A DNA stretch of 64,000 bases from Torreya grandis (GCA_037957365.1 JARHVA010004253.1:177501-241500); one strand, 5' to 3'; shown: positions 1 to 13,755, numbered from the stretch's first letter. Translations and numbers: made by a program. The notes: generated from the letters alone by a model not told the origin.

Positions 1-1259
1 AGATAAGGAAGTTCCATGACCAAAAATTGATCATTTGAGCATAGCTCTAGATTATAATAGTCAAGTTACAAATCATGATAGTCAACTACAGATTATGACA
101 ATAATGCTTTAGATTATCATTGCTTACTATAAACTTATCTATAACATGTTCTAATTAATTATATAATCTCTTATAACTATTCCATGATGATCTAGGACCT
201 CTCTTAATACTTTTTAGTTTTATACATATCTATATATAGATTTCTATTTTTGTATAACTTTCCATTTATGGAAGTTTTTTGATAGGCTACAACTCTAGAA
301 TTAGATGATATGGATATATTATAAGTTAATATTTGGTGCTTAGATATGGCTAGGAATATTAGTTACAAATCCCATGAGGATCCTTCTAATCCCATGTGGA
401 TCTTGTTGTAATATTATTCTCTATTTTGGATATACCAACCAATCTCTCTGAATATTCTCTTGTTTTAAGATAGTTGATTTGTTACCAAGTTTCTAGAATA
501 GTTAGTTTATTTTGCATCCAATAAAAGGTAGATCCATGTTCAATTTTCAAGGTACAAAAATATTATAAGTATTTTTATATTGAATATAAGAAGACTTCAT
601 AGTATATTACAGTTTCATTCTATGTAATAAAATAGCATTTTAAAGATTGAGTTGATTTAACCCTAAATCTAAGGTTGAAAAAGGGCCCACTCCTTAAAGA
701 GATAGGAAATGTTACTTTTGGTATTTATAAGTTTATTTCTTTTTTTTTTCAATTATAATTAATATAAATCCTCTGTGTGATTAGATTAATAACTTGTAGG
801 TCAGATAGACTGTTAATGTGTTTGATTTTAGATTTGAATAAGCATTTATCATTCCTTTAATTCTAGTAATATTTATTTTACAACTTAGCTTAGAAGTGTG
901 GATTTAGGATTTGATTTCATTGTATTTACTTTAAAACATTTGTGGTTTTTTTTAGAGTATTCAATTCAGTTTGTGTGTTTATATTTCAAGTAATTGTGTT
1001 TCTTTCAATTATTAGTTTAGACTTTAGGAGGAAAAACTTGGGTTAAAACACAACCAAAAACCCCCAAGCAACACTGTTAGCTGAACCCAATAAGTACCTT
1101 ACTATATACAACCTTGGACACTAGACCTAGTAATAAATGACACCAACATAGATTGTTTAAATGAAGGGATAACAACGACACCCATTAGAACCAATATATA
1201 CACAGATACCTTCATAATCATATGTTCATAATGGTAAATAAATAACTATTATCATACCA
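1..1259. other. AT-rich intergenic DNA, nothing recognised
   Basis: No reading frame of useful length and no LTR end, tandem repeat or RNA gene can be seen. The sequence is AT-rich with scattered homopolymer runs, and is probably decayed repeat. Confidence 0.6.
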
Positions 1260-1800
1260 ATATATATATAAGTAGAAAAGATGTAGGAGATATACATATA
1301 AAAATTGGATGGAGAGTCATAGAACTTTAGGTATGTATTAGAGGTTTGTAAAGTCTGTATATATAGTTTGACAAATAAATGGATAGAGGCAATGTTTATT
1401 TAGAGATTTAATTGTATCTCAGACTTTAAACATGTAAGTTCATGATCATGTGTTATTGTTTTGATTCTCTTGTTGGTGTTTTAAGATATTATTTAATTAG
1501 ATAAAGAAAATATAATATTTATGTATAGTTATTGTTTAACAAAGGAAATAATCAGAAAAGTGATCAGGGTCATCAAGGTTCAAATCCACATGAAATAAGT
1601 CTTTAATCATTAATGATTGTTAAGATTTTTCCAAATATTAAGTCTCAATTCTAAATTTTCTAAGTATATAAAATCTTATTCATTTGATCATATTGTGAAT
1701 ATTTGAGATTGATAAAAGGATTGTATAGTAGAAAAGAGATATGGAATGTTTTCTCTCAATTAAGGATATCAAGTAATAGACTTTGGAATTTAATTTATCT
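1260..1800 (-). repeat. Inverted copy of LTR-like repeat E5
   Basis: This stretch reads as the diverged reverse complement of about 5,303-5,840. Landmarks include the ATGGAATGTTTTCT block near 1,741, matching AGAAAACATTCCAT near 5,360, and the block TCAAATCCACATGAAATAAG near 1,579, matching its complement near 5,515. Its first 160 bases also pair in inverted orientation with 1,818-1,955. The match stops abruptly at about 1,800, next to a direct-orientation copy, which suggests an inversion or two copies joined head to head. Confidence 0.6.
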
Positions 1801-1807
1801 TTGCAAT

Positions 1808-1958
1808 GTTTTCTCTCAATTAAATATCTAAACAAACATTGCATCTATCCATTTATTTATCAAACTATATATACATACTTTACAAACCTCTAATACATAC
1901 CTAAATTTCTATGACTCTCCATCCAATTTTTATATGTATATCTCCTACATCTTTTTTG

Positions 1959-2026
<68 letters not shown>

Positions 2027-2389
2027 TGTATGCATATGCCTTCTTTACATCCTAAAAAGAAGTCTTTATTATAGATACACTTTAGGATAAGTTTTCACTT
2101 TTACATAAGAGAATGAACATTTACATAGGTAAATAGTTATTCTACTACACTCCATTGACATTCTAATTTCATTTGTAGATTTATGCCCTTAATAAGGGAT
2201 TATAAGATTACATATAAATATTTAAATCTAAATTTGGACAGAGACTCCAAATACATCATTTTATCACAAATAGAGATTTATAAGACTATTTATTTACCTT
2301 TTAGTACATATCTAGGACCTTAAATATATCGTTACATCATTTTTTTCCTATTTACAAAGTCTACAAGCTATCTCCCTAATGTTCCTGCA
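1808..2389 (-). repeat. Left LTR-like copy of E5, truncated
   Basis: Direct repeat of about 5,690-6,299. Shared blocks include GAGAATGAACATTTACATA, the TAAATAGTTATT block and TAGGACCTTA. The copy ends at ...GTTCCTGCA (2,389), where the right copy ends at ...GATCTTACA (6,299). A (CA)31 microsatellite is embedded. Orientation is inferred as minus from the coding strand of the DNA between the copies. The left part is missing, replaced by the inverted copy. Confidence 0.55.
1961..2022. repeat. (CA)31 microsatellite
   Basis: Uninterrupted CA dinucleotides inside the left E5 repeat. The equivalent place in the right copy (about 5,840-5,945) has no CA tract, so it arose or expanded after the copies separated. 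Confidence 0.95.
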
Positions 2390-2499
2390 TTAGACTCTTG
2401 GGCTCAAAATGTGTCATTAGATCCTACTCATGCATTTTATTTCTATATAGCCCTTTATTTATACATTTTCTCTTTGTTTATATTTTTTAAAATTTCCAC

Positions 2500-3900
2500 T
2501 CATATATGTCGACATATTATTGGATTCCACATCTATATTTTGACCTCTTGGTGATCTTCTCTTCTTGCTTCCTCTTTATATGTTTATCCTCTTGAATGAG
2601 GATATCATTTTATATCTTCATCTCTTGAGATATTTGAATATCCCTCATTTCTATAATTTCCACCTTCTTATCCAACAAACCTACACATACACAATCCAAT
2701 GCAATATTAGATATAAGAATTTGAGACCTTGAGGTTTCTCTCCATTTTTACTTCATCCATAATTGTTGTTCAAGTATGTCATTTGACTTGTCAACTACAA
2801 CTTCTTTTTATTAATACATCATTATCTCATGCCAATTTCCTCTCTCTACAATTTATGTTTTAAGACAACTTTTGACCTTTATTTCATCAAATATGACATG
2901 TTCTAAAATTTCCATCTCTACCTAAAACTAATCCAAACTATCATAGACAAATTCCTTATCTTGTTTATCTACTAGTAATTCTCTTTCACCTACAACCTGA
3001 TCAAGCTATTATATCTCCTTTAGGAGATATTCATTATTAAATAACATGTTTTGATAACTATCAAAAAAATCACTAGTATCCAATTGAAAATATTTACCAT
3101 TTACCTTTATTAATTATTTAAGTTTTTATTTTTGTTTTTCCATCACCTGGCCTTCTTCAAGTACTAAGGCAGTATCATCTTTCTTACACATAATCTTGAT
3201 CATGGACTTAAAATATTCATCATGCACTAATTAAAGTTTTTTTCCATTATTATTCATGAGTCTATGTGACTCAAGGGATTTATCTACATAACCAACTTGT
3301 ATCCCTTCAAATAAAACACTCAAAGCAATGTTAAATATAAAACATTTTGGCCACTTAGCTTCTTGAGTGGCTACTTATTGTTCTCTCATTTTCCATTACC
3401 TCTTAATATATTTATCCTTGACCCTTTCCTCTTGATTACACTACATTATAATTTATTTTATTAAGGATATCTTCATCTTTATCCTTTGTCTTCTTTTTCT
3501 TATCTATTTGATTGGCCATCTTACCTACCTTTTTATCAACAACCTATTCTATGAGTTCTTCATGTTGTCAATCATAAGTTTTACCAATACTATTATCTAA
3601 TTTAATTTGTTAATTTATCATAGGAAATATTTCTCTTATTTATTCATTCTCATCTCTCTTCATTTTTTCTCCTTAAGATGATCTTTTGTCTTAGCCAACT
3701 CCTTAATTATTCTTCTCATCATTTGTACTCTCTCAAGCAAGTCCATTTCACTTTACTCCATATCTCATCTAAGTTATCTCCTTAGATAAAATTATTTGAT
3801 CAATAACTTTTCCATCTCTTTTTGAGCTTCTCTATCTCCTCATCTTCTTCTTAAGCCTCACTTAGCTTTCAAACTGTCTAACCAACTTCTTGCAATCACC
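2500..3900 (-). pseudogene. Decayed charged coiled-coil-like ORF of E5
   Basis: On the minus strand several adjoining stretches read as Lys/Glu/Asp/Ile-rich protein with few stops. Examples are LDKKVEIIEMRDIQISQEMK (from about 2,680 downward) and DKKVGKMANQIDKKKKTK (from about 3,560 downward). Stops are often TAA or TAG where glutamine would fit. Composition suggests helical, coiled-coil-like protein. No gag zinc knuckle, protease or reverse transcriptase motif is seen, so the product is unknown. The position between two direct LTR-like copies suggests it is the body of a non-autonomous retroelement. Confidence 0.45.
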
Positions 3901-5299
3901 TATAACTTTGATCACTGCAACATTAGCACTACAATATTATCACTATAATTTTATCAAAATAATCAATTCCCAAGAGATTATAATATTTGGTAACAAAATT
4001 TATGGAAAACATATAACTATTATCATATCAATATCTACCTTTAATTCTTTATCATCAACTAACCACTAACACTACTGATGATGTTCATATCCACACTTGT
4101 ATACACTTAACTTATTCTTAATTTGTCTAAGATGACTTATCATTTATAGATTGGTCTTATAAGACCAATGGGATTATACATACACTTATAAATATTTTTA
4201 ACATTTTAAAATTTCTATTTGAGTCAAATAAAAAAATAATGTATTTATTTTAAGTCAACGCAATAAACTTCAAGGACTACATTAAAATCTGTCAAGCTTA
4301 TTTTGAGCTTTATTGAACATGTCTTCAGACGTCATAAAAATTATTGATTTATTTTTTTCCACTTTATATTTGTTAAATAATTTATACAGGATCTTTAAGA
4401 ACTCATCAACCCAATTATAAACCTACATGACTTCATTTAGGCAATTACCTAGCCACACTTTATACTATACTATTAATAGTAAATAGTTCTTTAACTCCAT
4501 GTCTATCCCTATAGAATGCCATTTTACACCATATAAATTTTTGTGGATTAATAAGTATATTACTATAATAAATGATAAAAATCAACCTATATCATTTACT
4601 CTATGTGTTAAAAAATAGGTTACAATAACTAATTTATTTACTTCTTATCGAGATCTTAAATGCTCTCAATAGAATCTTACACACAGAACTATTTTAAAAA
4701 AGATTCTCTAATATATTCCTTTCACTCCCTACCATGCATCATCTAGATATATATCTCTATACTATCACATTTAAAATTTATGTCTCTTGATAGTTTTGCC
4801 ACCTTGAGTAAATCCACTATAGAAATATCTAGGCACGAGGTGACCCAAAGTATTTTATTAAAAAAGGTTTCCTACAACACAATAGAGAAAAAAATCAAAT
4901 ATATTATTTGATAACTTTAAAATACCTTATATAAGACCAATATCAATGGTGTAATAATTCACTTAAACACATTCAGTCTTAATTTATCCAACTGGACTAT
5001 ACTTGATGGATACCTTTCTCAATTATTTTTGAATCTATGTGCATTATAAGACTCATCCAACTCTCTATTAATTTTGTGTACTAAATATGCAAGTTCACTT
5101 CTCCAACCAAAATTCAACCTTTTTTCTTGGGCATCCATTTCAAGTTTAAGCTTCCTATATAATAATCTTGACTTGGATTTGAAATTTTAAGTAACACTGA
5201 GAGATGAATTGTAAATAAATTTTACCAACATCATAGATTCAAAAATAGAATGCCTCTATTTACTCTTAATTAATCTATTTTGGTATTTTATCAAGCCAT
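3901..5299. other. AT-rich interior of E5, nothing recognised
   Basis: No convincing reading frame or motif on either strand. It lies between the charged ORF remnant and the right LTR-like copy. A short pair TAGATTGGTC/GAGACCAATA near 5,910 has a relative near 4,143. Confidence 0.5.
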
Positions 5300-6299
5300 A
5301 TACTAATAGAGACAAATTAAATTCCAAATTCTATTACTTCTTATCCTTAATTTATAGAAAACATTCCATATCTCTTTTCTACAATATAATCCTTTTTTCA
5401 ACCTAGAATATTCATAATAAGATCAAACAAATAAGATTTTATATAGCTAGAAAATATAGAATTGGGACTTTAGATTTGGCAAAATCTTAATATTCATTGA
5501 TGATTAAATACTTATTTCATGTGGATTTGAACCTTGAAGATTCTTATCACTTTTTTTATTATTTCCTTCATCAAACTATATGTGTACAAAAATACTATAT
5601 TTTCCTACTCTAATTAAATAAGAGCTTCAAACACAAAGAAGAGAGTCAAAACAATAATACCAGGATAATGAACTTACATGTTTAAAGTTTTAGATACAAT
5701 GAAATATCCAAATAAACATTTCCTCTATCCATTTATTTTTCAAACTATATATATAGACTTTAAAAACCTTTAAAATAAAACTAAAGGTCTATGACTCTCC
5801 ATCCTATTTTACTACATATATATCCTACATATTTTCCACTTATATATCTATTTATTTTCCTTATTAATTTCATTAATATGTGGTAAGATCTATAATTATT
5901 TATAACTTTAGATTGGTCTGACATGAGACCAATATTATCTCCAACTATATGCCTTATTTACATCTTGTGTAGGCTTTCTTATAGATACATTTTAGGATAT
6001 GTTTTCACTTTTAAATAAGAGAATGAACATTTACATAAGTAAATAGTTATTTTATTGCACTATACTAACTTTCTAAAATCATTTGTATGTCTATGCCCTT
6101 CATATGGGCTTACAAGCTTACATTCAAATATTTAAATCTAGATCTGGAGGGAGACTCTAAATGGATCATTCTAACACAAATAGATCTTTATAAGGCTATT
6201 TATTTACCTCTTAGTACATCTCTAGGACCTTAGAGACATATTTACATCATATTTGTCTTATTTAAAAATTATACAAGTTATCTCCTTGATGATCTTACA
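5300..6299 (-). repeat. Right LTR-like copy of E5
   Basis: Shares its right 600 bases with 1,808-2,389 in direct orientation and its left 540 bases with 1,260-1,800 in inverted orientation. The right edge is GATCTTACA, just where similarity to the left copy ends. The left boundary is not resolved and may lie before 5,300. Confidence 0.55.
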
Positions 6300-6399
6300 T
6301 GATATCCCTCCCAAATTATCCCACAATCACAATAAATCCTTCATCAAATGAGCTTCTTGATTTACCATACATGGAAATGAATTATACCATAGGGCTATG

Positions 6400-7467
6400 A
6401 TGGAACTTTATTATCATTTTAAAACCTTAAATAGGTGGATTTAGTAATTAATTAAGTTCACAAAAGTATTTTTGGTGCTCATATAAGTGGTGTGGTCCTT
6501 GAAAATAAACTTCTTCATATTAGATATTATTTGCCAATGATGGAAATATATTTCTACCAATATTTAAATAAATATGTCCCATGCCAAAAACATGGTGACC
6601 TAATCCATGGTCCCTCACAATACTTGAAACCCATTATCACTCCATGACATTTATCCACATGGGGGTTAGACCTCATTTAAAAAATCAATCCCAACTCTTC
6701 TAATGGTCATAATCATATAATCACCACCATTGAGTACTTTACTAAGTGGGTCAAATCCATTCCACTAACCTACATAATTAGAAAGCAAATTTCCAAATTT
6801 ATTTTAAACCATATAATTTTCCATTATGATATCCCTTCTATCATTATATTTGATAATGGTAATTCCTTAAAAAACAAATATGTTAAGAGCCTTTTCCAAG
6901 TATACCATATCAAACAGACATGGTCCACACCATACTATGCCCAAGGAAATGACCAAGTAGATGAATCAAACAAAAACATCCATAAAATCCTTAAGCACAT
7001 TATCAATGATGTTGGTAGTGATTGCCATTTACAACTTTACCCTAATTTATGGGATTACCATATTAGCATTCACACACCCATAGGGGCAACTTTTTATTCC
7101 CTTATTGTTGGCATTGAATCAATCTTACTTGTGGAAATCAACCTTCCATCATTGCATGTATCTTTATAAAATCTTGTTCATGATGAAAAATATTATATTC
7201 CAAGGATAAAAAATCTTAATTTATTAGATGAGAAACATCTTGATGCCCTTATTCATTTACAATCCTAGTAAAACCATATTCATCATAGTTATAATAAGAA
7301 AATCAAATCCAAAGAGTTTAAAATTAGAGACTATGTTTTGAAATAAAACCAATGGAACATTAATGTTAATCATGAAAATAAATGCATGTTTTAACCTAAA
7401 TGGTTAGGTCCAAAAATTTTCATTTACACATATGGATCAAGTGCTTATAAATTAGATAAAAAAATAA
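6400..7467 (+). pseudogene. Ty3/gypsy integrase fragment, Tat/Athila-like
   Basis: Frame starting near 6,477 reads as a retroviral integrase. The zinc-binding segment remains as GAHISGVVLENKLL and CQKHGDLIHGP. The catalytic core shows WGLDLI (first Asp), TIEYFTKWVKSIPL, IIIFDNGNSLKNKY (second Asp) and STPYYAQGNDQVDESNKNIH (Glu). The C-terminal part has PIGATFYSLIVGIES, LDEKHLDALIHLQ, SYNKKIKSKEF and PKWLGPKIFIYTYGSSAYKLD. In the family this enzyme inserts the reverse-transcribed DNA. Several in-frame stops (TAG/TAA where Gln fits) make it dead. No reverse transcriptase lies upstream. The E5 LTR-like copy ends about 100 bases before it, so the element was cut there. Confidence 0.85.
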
Positions 7468-7529
7468 AGATAAGATCTTGATAAACTAATGAACATCACG
7501 CACCTCAAACACTTCCATGCATAGGTGAC

Positions 7530-7698
<169 letters not shown>

Positions 7699-7704
7699 AA
7701 ATAA

Positions 7705-7770
<66 letters not shown>
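7705..7770. repeat. (AAT)22 microsatellite
   Basis: Uninterrupted AAT triplets separated from the GT tract by six bases, followed by an A/G-only stretch to about 7,794. Confidence 0.95.
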
Positions 7771-7774
<4 letters not shown>

Positions 7775-7799
7775 GAAAAAAGAGAAAGAAAAAATTTGT

Positions 7800-10110
7800 G
7801 TCCAAAATTAAAAACCATTATTATGGCACTTGTGATAAGTACCATGGTGAAAACTAGTTTATTTCATTGTGTAAATGATTGTATATATACACCTTATTTA
7901 ATTGGTTTATCCCATAGCATTATCCATTTGTATATATCTCATATTTTTAGTTTCTTATGAAATTTTCATTTAAGGTTTTATCTTCACAGTTAAGTAGATA
8001 CACCTTTACTCGTGTTTTATTATAATCTTGTATATGTCCTTAAGTAAATCACTCATCCATCTAACACAACAAGACCCATCTAAAATAAAACCCTATCATC
8101 ATTTATTGGGAGGGTAGCTTTCATTTAACCATCATCATCTTACCAAATTTCATCACTTTCCATTTATTACCTCATTGGGAAAACTACATTATCTTGATGT
8201 CCATACAAACTATGTAGTAAATGCTCATTTACATGGGGTATCCATGGTCAGCTTCACCACCATCACCCAAAATCCCAATACAAAAATCACAAAAAATAAT
8301 AAAACAATCCCTTGTCCTTAGTCAAAATACCCTAGTCATCCTTTACATGAGTTAATCATCAAATGGTTATCATTATTAAATATCTCATGTGAGAAAGGGT
8401 TTTACTCTAATCAAGTACATCCAAAAATACATTTTTTAACTTATTTGTATGTATCATTTATTTGATTTCTCATTTGTACAAAATTATGTGTTTTACTTAT
8501 TTTCTTGTATAATTATTTTTTTATTTCTTTGTTTATTTTATTTGCATGGTTGTATTGTTGAAAATTATTTTTATCTTGTTTTCATTATTTCTCTTTGTTA
8601 AGTCTAGATCATTATGTGCATTACAAATGGTGTTATTATGATATTCTATATCATAATGCATTATGTCTTGCACTTGTGACTCTATTAGTCCATATGAACA
8701 TAACACAATAAACATCATGTTTTTTCCATACCATTGGTTCATATTGTCTTGAAAAAGATATAAATAAATGTTTTTCAAATCATGTCAATCTTTTTTTTTT
8801 GAAACTCCAAGTAAAGTTTCTAAAAAATCATCTATTAACCCATCTCACTTACTTGGTCGAATACATTTCTACATACATTTTGTACACATCATCATAATGC
8901 TAAAAAACGGCTTACACATGTCAAATATTAAACGAAAAATATAAAATCATACTCTCCACCTATACATCCACTACATCTATCAAAATAAACAATTATAACA
9001 TAAGTAAGTCCATAACAAAAATCATAGGCCATAATAAACCGTGTATGTATATATATCATGTGTCTATAAATACATCTAATTCATATAAAATACATCTCAA
9101 CAATGTGTATTTATCATATATCCATCTATTGTATCTAGTGAATTCACCACTGAATTAAAGAAACTTGATTTTGAAAAATAGCTAATATATCTCCCAAATC
9201 CATCATTCCCACTAATGAAATCACCAACGTCAAGCTCAAAACTGCCATTTGAAAAATGGTGGGTTTGTTCAACCTAAATTTACCTAGCACATATGACCCT
9301 AAAATGAAAAATGAAAAATTGAAAAACATAAATTACTAGATTCTTGTTCCCATATGATCTCTGGAAAACTTGAATTTTCTAGTTGAGATGCCTATTCACT
9401 AGAATTTGGTCCATTTTCCTCTCCATTCTCTTGAACTCTAGAGAAAAAAGCACCAAAAGATAGTAAATCAAATAAATGAATTTAAAACAATAAAATTTCA
9501 ATGTCCCCTAATCCTATATGTTCACCCACCCCATTCATATCTTTTACCCCACCCCTAAGATTTTTTATCAAAATTTTCACCCTATCACCTAATTTTCTCT
9601 TCTAGTCACACCACAAATTCATTAAATTACTCAACATATTTATTTTAACTTGAAAATAAATATAGTAAATTTTATCACTCATCTTTGGAAACTATATTTC
9701 TCCTTTTATGACCTGTAACTTAGTAATGGATTTATCATTCCCATATCTAATCCCATGTAAAAATCATTCATGGGACACAATCTAAGTGTGAAACTTACAA
9801 ACAAGAAATATTATTTCTCCAATAAACTCCCTATCACTTCTCTACTTATGTAAAATAATGTTACACATGCATATAATCATGAAAACATTTTATTGAGATT
9901 AGCAATTCTATTATATGGTTATATTACCTCCATCATTTTCCATATACCTTTCTTCATTTGGAGCATTCTATCATATGAGCACTCAAGGGGGCATCATCTA
10001 ATCATTAAAATCTACCCTGGGAATAATATTTTTAAATCCATTTCCACTTCAAATTTTATTTATGATTTTAAAAATTATTACTTATTACAATCACAACACC
10101 CTTTCAAATT
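7800..10110. other. AT-rich DNA, nothing recognised
   Basis: Short open frames at 8,533-8,778 (minus), 9,144-9,329 (minus) and 9,893-10,123 (plus) have no recognisable motif and low-complexity composition. The stretch lies downstream of the integrase remnant and before a PPT-like GGGGAAAA. It could be the 3' untranslated part of that element, but this is inference. Confidence 0.45.
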
Positions 10111-10118
10111 GGGGAAAA
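10111..10118 (+). other. Possible polypurine tract
   Basis: GGGGAAAA abuts the TGTAGACACC end of the following repeat, as a plus-strand priming site would abut a 3' LTR. It is short, and chance is possible. Confidence 0.35.
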
Positions 10119-11331
10119 TGTAGACACCTAAATTCTACCACATTTAATGTCATAATTATTTTTGCTTAATATTGACACACTAAATCAAACATCATTCCAA
10201 ATATGAATTATATTCAAAGGTTTACTAACATAATTTACCTTCTTTTTTGAATAATTAATTAATGAATATTAATTAATCATGCACACATAATTTTAAAAAA
10301 TAATTAAAATCTACAATTTCCAAGTCACTAAATAGCTTCTACATTTCTCTCAACCAAATGTTGGGTAATCTAACTACTTTCTTAACTTCCTCAACCAATT
10401 TTTGAGTCATAATTGAACCTTTCAACCAACATGATGATTCATATAACTTCATTGACTCATTAATGAGACATTTTTAACTACAAACCAAATTTACCCTTTT
10501 CTCTCAAACATATGAGGAATTGGTCTCTTCCACATGGATGATGACTCAAATCCAACAATCTACATTTAACATTATCTAATAAATCTAGATTCATCTCAAT
10601 AATCAATCTTATCACATAAAAATATGTAAATAGACATGTCATCCTACATCAAGATATAAAATTTATATCAAAATCATCTTGTACATCCATAAAAAAATCA
10701 ATTCATTTCATCCATATGCTGCTAAAATTATTTTTCTTGGAGAAGTTAATTGAGCATTGATATACCAAGAACCAAGAGAAAATAAAAGTTCAATAATAGA
10801 GGAGGTTATTTTAATTTTCTAGTATGGTGCATTTTTAAGTATTGTCTACTTTTTCTCTTTGTATTGAATAACTCTAACTGAGGTTTTAGTTTAGTCTTAG
10901 AATAGGAAGTTAATTATCTATTTGATTTTTTACCTTTCACATGTTCTAAAATTTAGCTATCATATTTTGACACACTCAGGAAGATGTTTGGTGACTTGGA
11001 AATTTCAAATTTTAATTAGTTTTATGGAATTATATGTGCATGATTAATTAATTAATTCTTTAAAATAGGGAGGGAAATGATTTAAGTAAAATTTTAAATA
11101 TAACTCAAATTCAGAATGTTGTTGGAGTTAGAGACAAGGATTAAATTTTGGGATCAAATCCCTAAAATGAAGAAATAGAGGTCCAAGGGCATGTTGGGAA
11201 TATCATATAACATGTTTTAAAACATTAAATGATGGCACTAGAGTTGTAAAATTATGTGTTGAAGATATTGTGAGATTTTATGGTCTTCCAAATACCATTA
11301 TATTAGATGTGGCATAATTAAGGTGTCTAAA
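10119..11331. repeat. Fold-back repeat with TGTAGACACC ends
   Basis: Left end TGTAGACACCTAAATTCTAC and right end TAATTAAGGTGTCTAAA are near inverted complements. Inner arms also pair: 10,230-10,340 is the diverged reverse complement of about 10,975-11,070 (GTGACTTGGAAATT; TGTGCATGATTAATTAAT). Flanks are A-rich on both sides (GAAAA / AAAAT). It may be two opposed LTR pieces of one family or a fold-back element. Near 11,240-11,310 a frame reads CVEDIVRFYGLPNTIILD, which resembles a gypsy integrase core, but this is weak. Confidence 0.5.
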
Positions 11332-13217
11332 AAAATTAGATGACATACATACAAATTCAAAAATATTCTAGTGTTAATCATGTGTTTACATATTCATCTA
11401 TAATTATTTTTCCCAATAAGATTTCTTGTCAAAATAAGAAGTGAAAAAATAATTCATTTACAACTAGTGATTAAAAAAGTGGACAAAAGGCCAATAAGAG
11501 TAGAAGTGGGATTCTAAGGGAAATGATTTCAAATAAAGTGATACAAATACCTATTATACATCCTCTTATAAGGTTAAAATACTTTTATGAAAATCATAAA
11601 ATTCATGGGCATCATACATATTTGTGTTTTTCCTTGATGAAAAAAATATAAAGTCTCAAAGATAGTGGTGATCCTATCATCGATACATACACCAAGAAAC
11701 CAACTCACATCATGAGCAAATATTATAAATAACAAGTGAGAAAAATTATGGGTACCAAATGAAAATTTAGAGAAAAAACATTTGAAAATGAAAAAATTAG
11801 AATAATAAAATATTTAAAATTCAAATCTAGACCAAGACATGTTACAAAAAAATCAAGAAGTCAAAGAAAAAATAATTTTTTTCTTAGTGTTCAAACAAAG
11901 ATACATGACTATTTTATATCCCATAATGAGATGCAAGATCCTAATAATAATGAACATATTTAGAAATCAATTTTAGTCTATGGTGTAGTGAATTTTTCAT
12001 ACATAGATGCTCAAAATGGTATATCACAAGTTCAAGAACAACCTAAGAAGTTACATCTTTTTTATACTAATTATTACATTGATGGCTATGTTCTTAATAA
12101 TATAAACTATTCACATGATCTTGATGATAATTATCATGAAACATAAAAATATGACACAAACGATACATGGCCTTGACATAGGCATCCCCTTGATGATCTC
12201 CTTGGATTATAGTAACACTTTTCCTTGTACATATATTATTTTCTTATCCTTCTAAACATTTAATTTTTTTTAAATTAAATATTCAATAAAATAAAAAAAC
12301 ATTAAAATAAACACAAAAAATATAGAACTATTTAGCATTCTCATGTTTACCAACTCCTTTTCATATATGTTGTTTGATTCATGTTAGTAGATAACATATG
12401 TTTTTATATACACATATATGTTTCACACACTATTGAATATGATATAAGCATACCATAACCACATGATATATACACATACAAATATTAGACCTCTCCTCTA
12501 CTTATGTTGTATATTATTTGGGGTAATATAATTTATTAATCATAATTGATACATGTTACATATCATTTTTTTTTATCATTTATACATTATAATATTTGAG
12601 ATTATATATTAACACTTTTACATGTCTATATCTATACTCATATCTTTCACAATGTACTTGATATGAAATACTACATGACATATTTTACTAGCACACATAT
12701 GTAGGGACTAGTATGATATGATTATGTTGGTTTCTTATACTTCATTTATTCACATTGTCACTTCATTGAGTGTATTTATTGATTATTTTTGTCTTACTTT
12801 TGGACATTTGAATATGTTTCTTGCTTGTTGGTCCCTGTACCATTATATGTTGTTTAGATAATTGAATATGTCATTCTATGTTGATTGTACATTTGAATAT
12901 GCCACTTAATTTTGAATTATTGGTATTTTAAAATTCACATTATATGAGGTCTCCTTGTACCATTCCTTTTGCATTACATTGTGTGTTCATGTGTGTGTGC
13001 TTGATTATTTGTTCAGAATGTATTGTTTCTATCTAGATGTTTTCATGCATCTTAAGGTTTGATGTAATTGCATACTATGAAATTCATTGATATATATAAT
13101 TATATGTGTTACTCCTATATGATACATGATTCATACCTATATTATATATTTAATTTATCCCTTTTAGGTAAGGTACCTACCATTTTCTATTTCCCTCACC
13201 CCAAAAGGCGGGCATAT
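11332..13217. other. AT-rich DNA, nothing recognised
   Basis: No coding frame can be supported. Around 12,790-12,910 a short phrase (TTTGAATATG...) recurs about three times in degenerate form. Confidence 0.5.
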
Positions 13218-13390
13218 TAGTGGAGACATGTCATAGAGGCATGACCTCCACATTTTCATAATATCTATATTTTAGTGGGGGAATGCCATAAATACATGAC
13301 CTAAAGGCTTATTCCATGCTCAATATCTCCAAATTTAATTAGGGTCATGTCATAAAGACATGACCTCCACACTTGCACAATCTCAAGTAC
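13218..13390. repeat. Three-copy degenerate tandem repeat, ~60 bp unit
   Basis: Units start near 13,218, 13,273 and 13,338. Each carries the phrase (C)ATGTCATAaagaCATGACCTCCAC or a variant. Within the units CATGTC and GACATG form a short inverted pair around ATAAA, clearest in unit 3. Confidence 0.7.
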
Positions 13391-13629
13391 AATTGTATGA
13401 TTTAAATATACACTTGGGTTAGAATTCTATAAATTGTATTGATTTTATTATATTTTTAGATTTTTGGCACATATACTCTAATTTAATATATATTATATAA
13501 TAATATTACATGATATTACACACAAAACTAAAAATTTACCAATTATATATCTTGTTTATTATCACCAAGAAGCACCAATTACACTAGGAAGTACTATTAT
13601 CAAGACATTTATGTTTGCAAAAATTAGTT

Positions 13630-13745
13630 CTATTTGTAGGTTGGATTGATTAAATAATTAAATATCACCATATTTATAGGTTGGATTTATAAAATCATCT
13701 AAATTCATGATATTTGTAAGGATGGGTTGATTAAATCACCCACCC
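13630..13745. repeat. Three-copy degenerate tandem repeat, ~40 bp unit
   Basis: The phrase ATTTGTAGGTTGGATTGATT recurs as ATTTATAGGTTGGATTTATA and ATTTGTAAGGATGGGTTGAT at about 13,632, 13,671 and 13,711. Confidence 0.65.
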
Positions 13746-13752
13746 TCTCTAG

Positions 13753-13755
<3 letters not shown>

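Noticed and set aside
11240..11310. Integrase-like phrase VRFYGLPNTIILD
   Set aside because: Too short, with no flanking integrase motifs, and it lies within the fold-back repeat; kept only as a note there.
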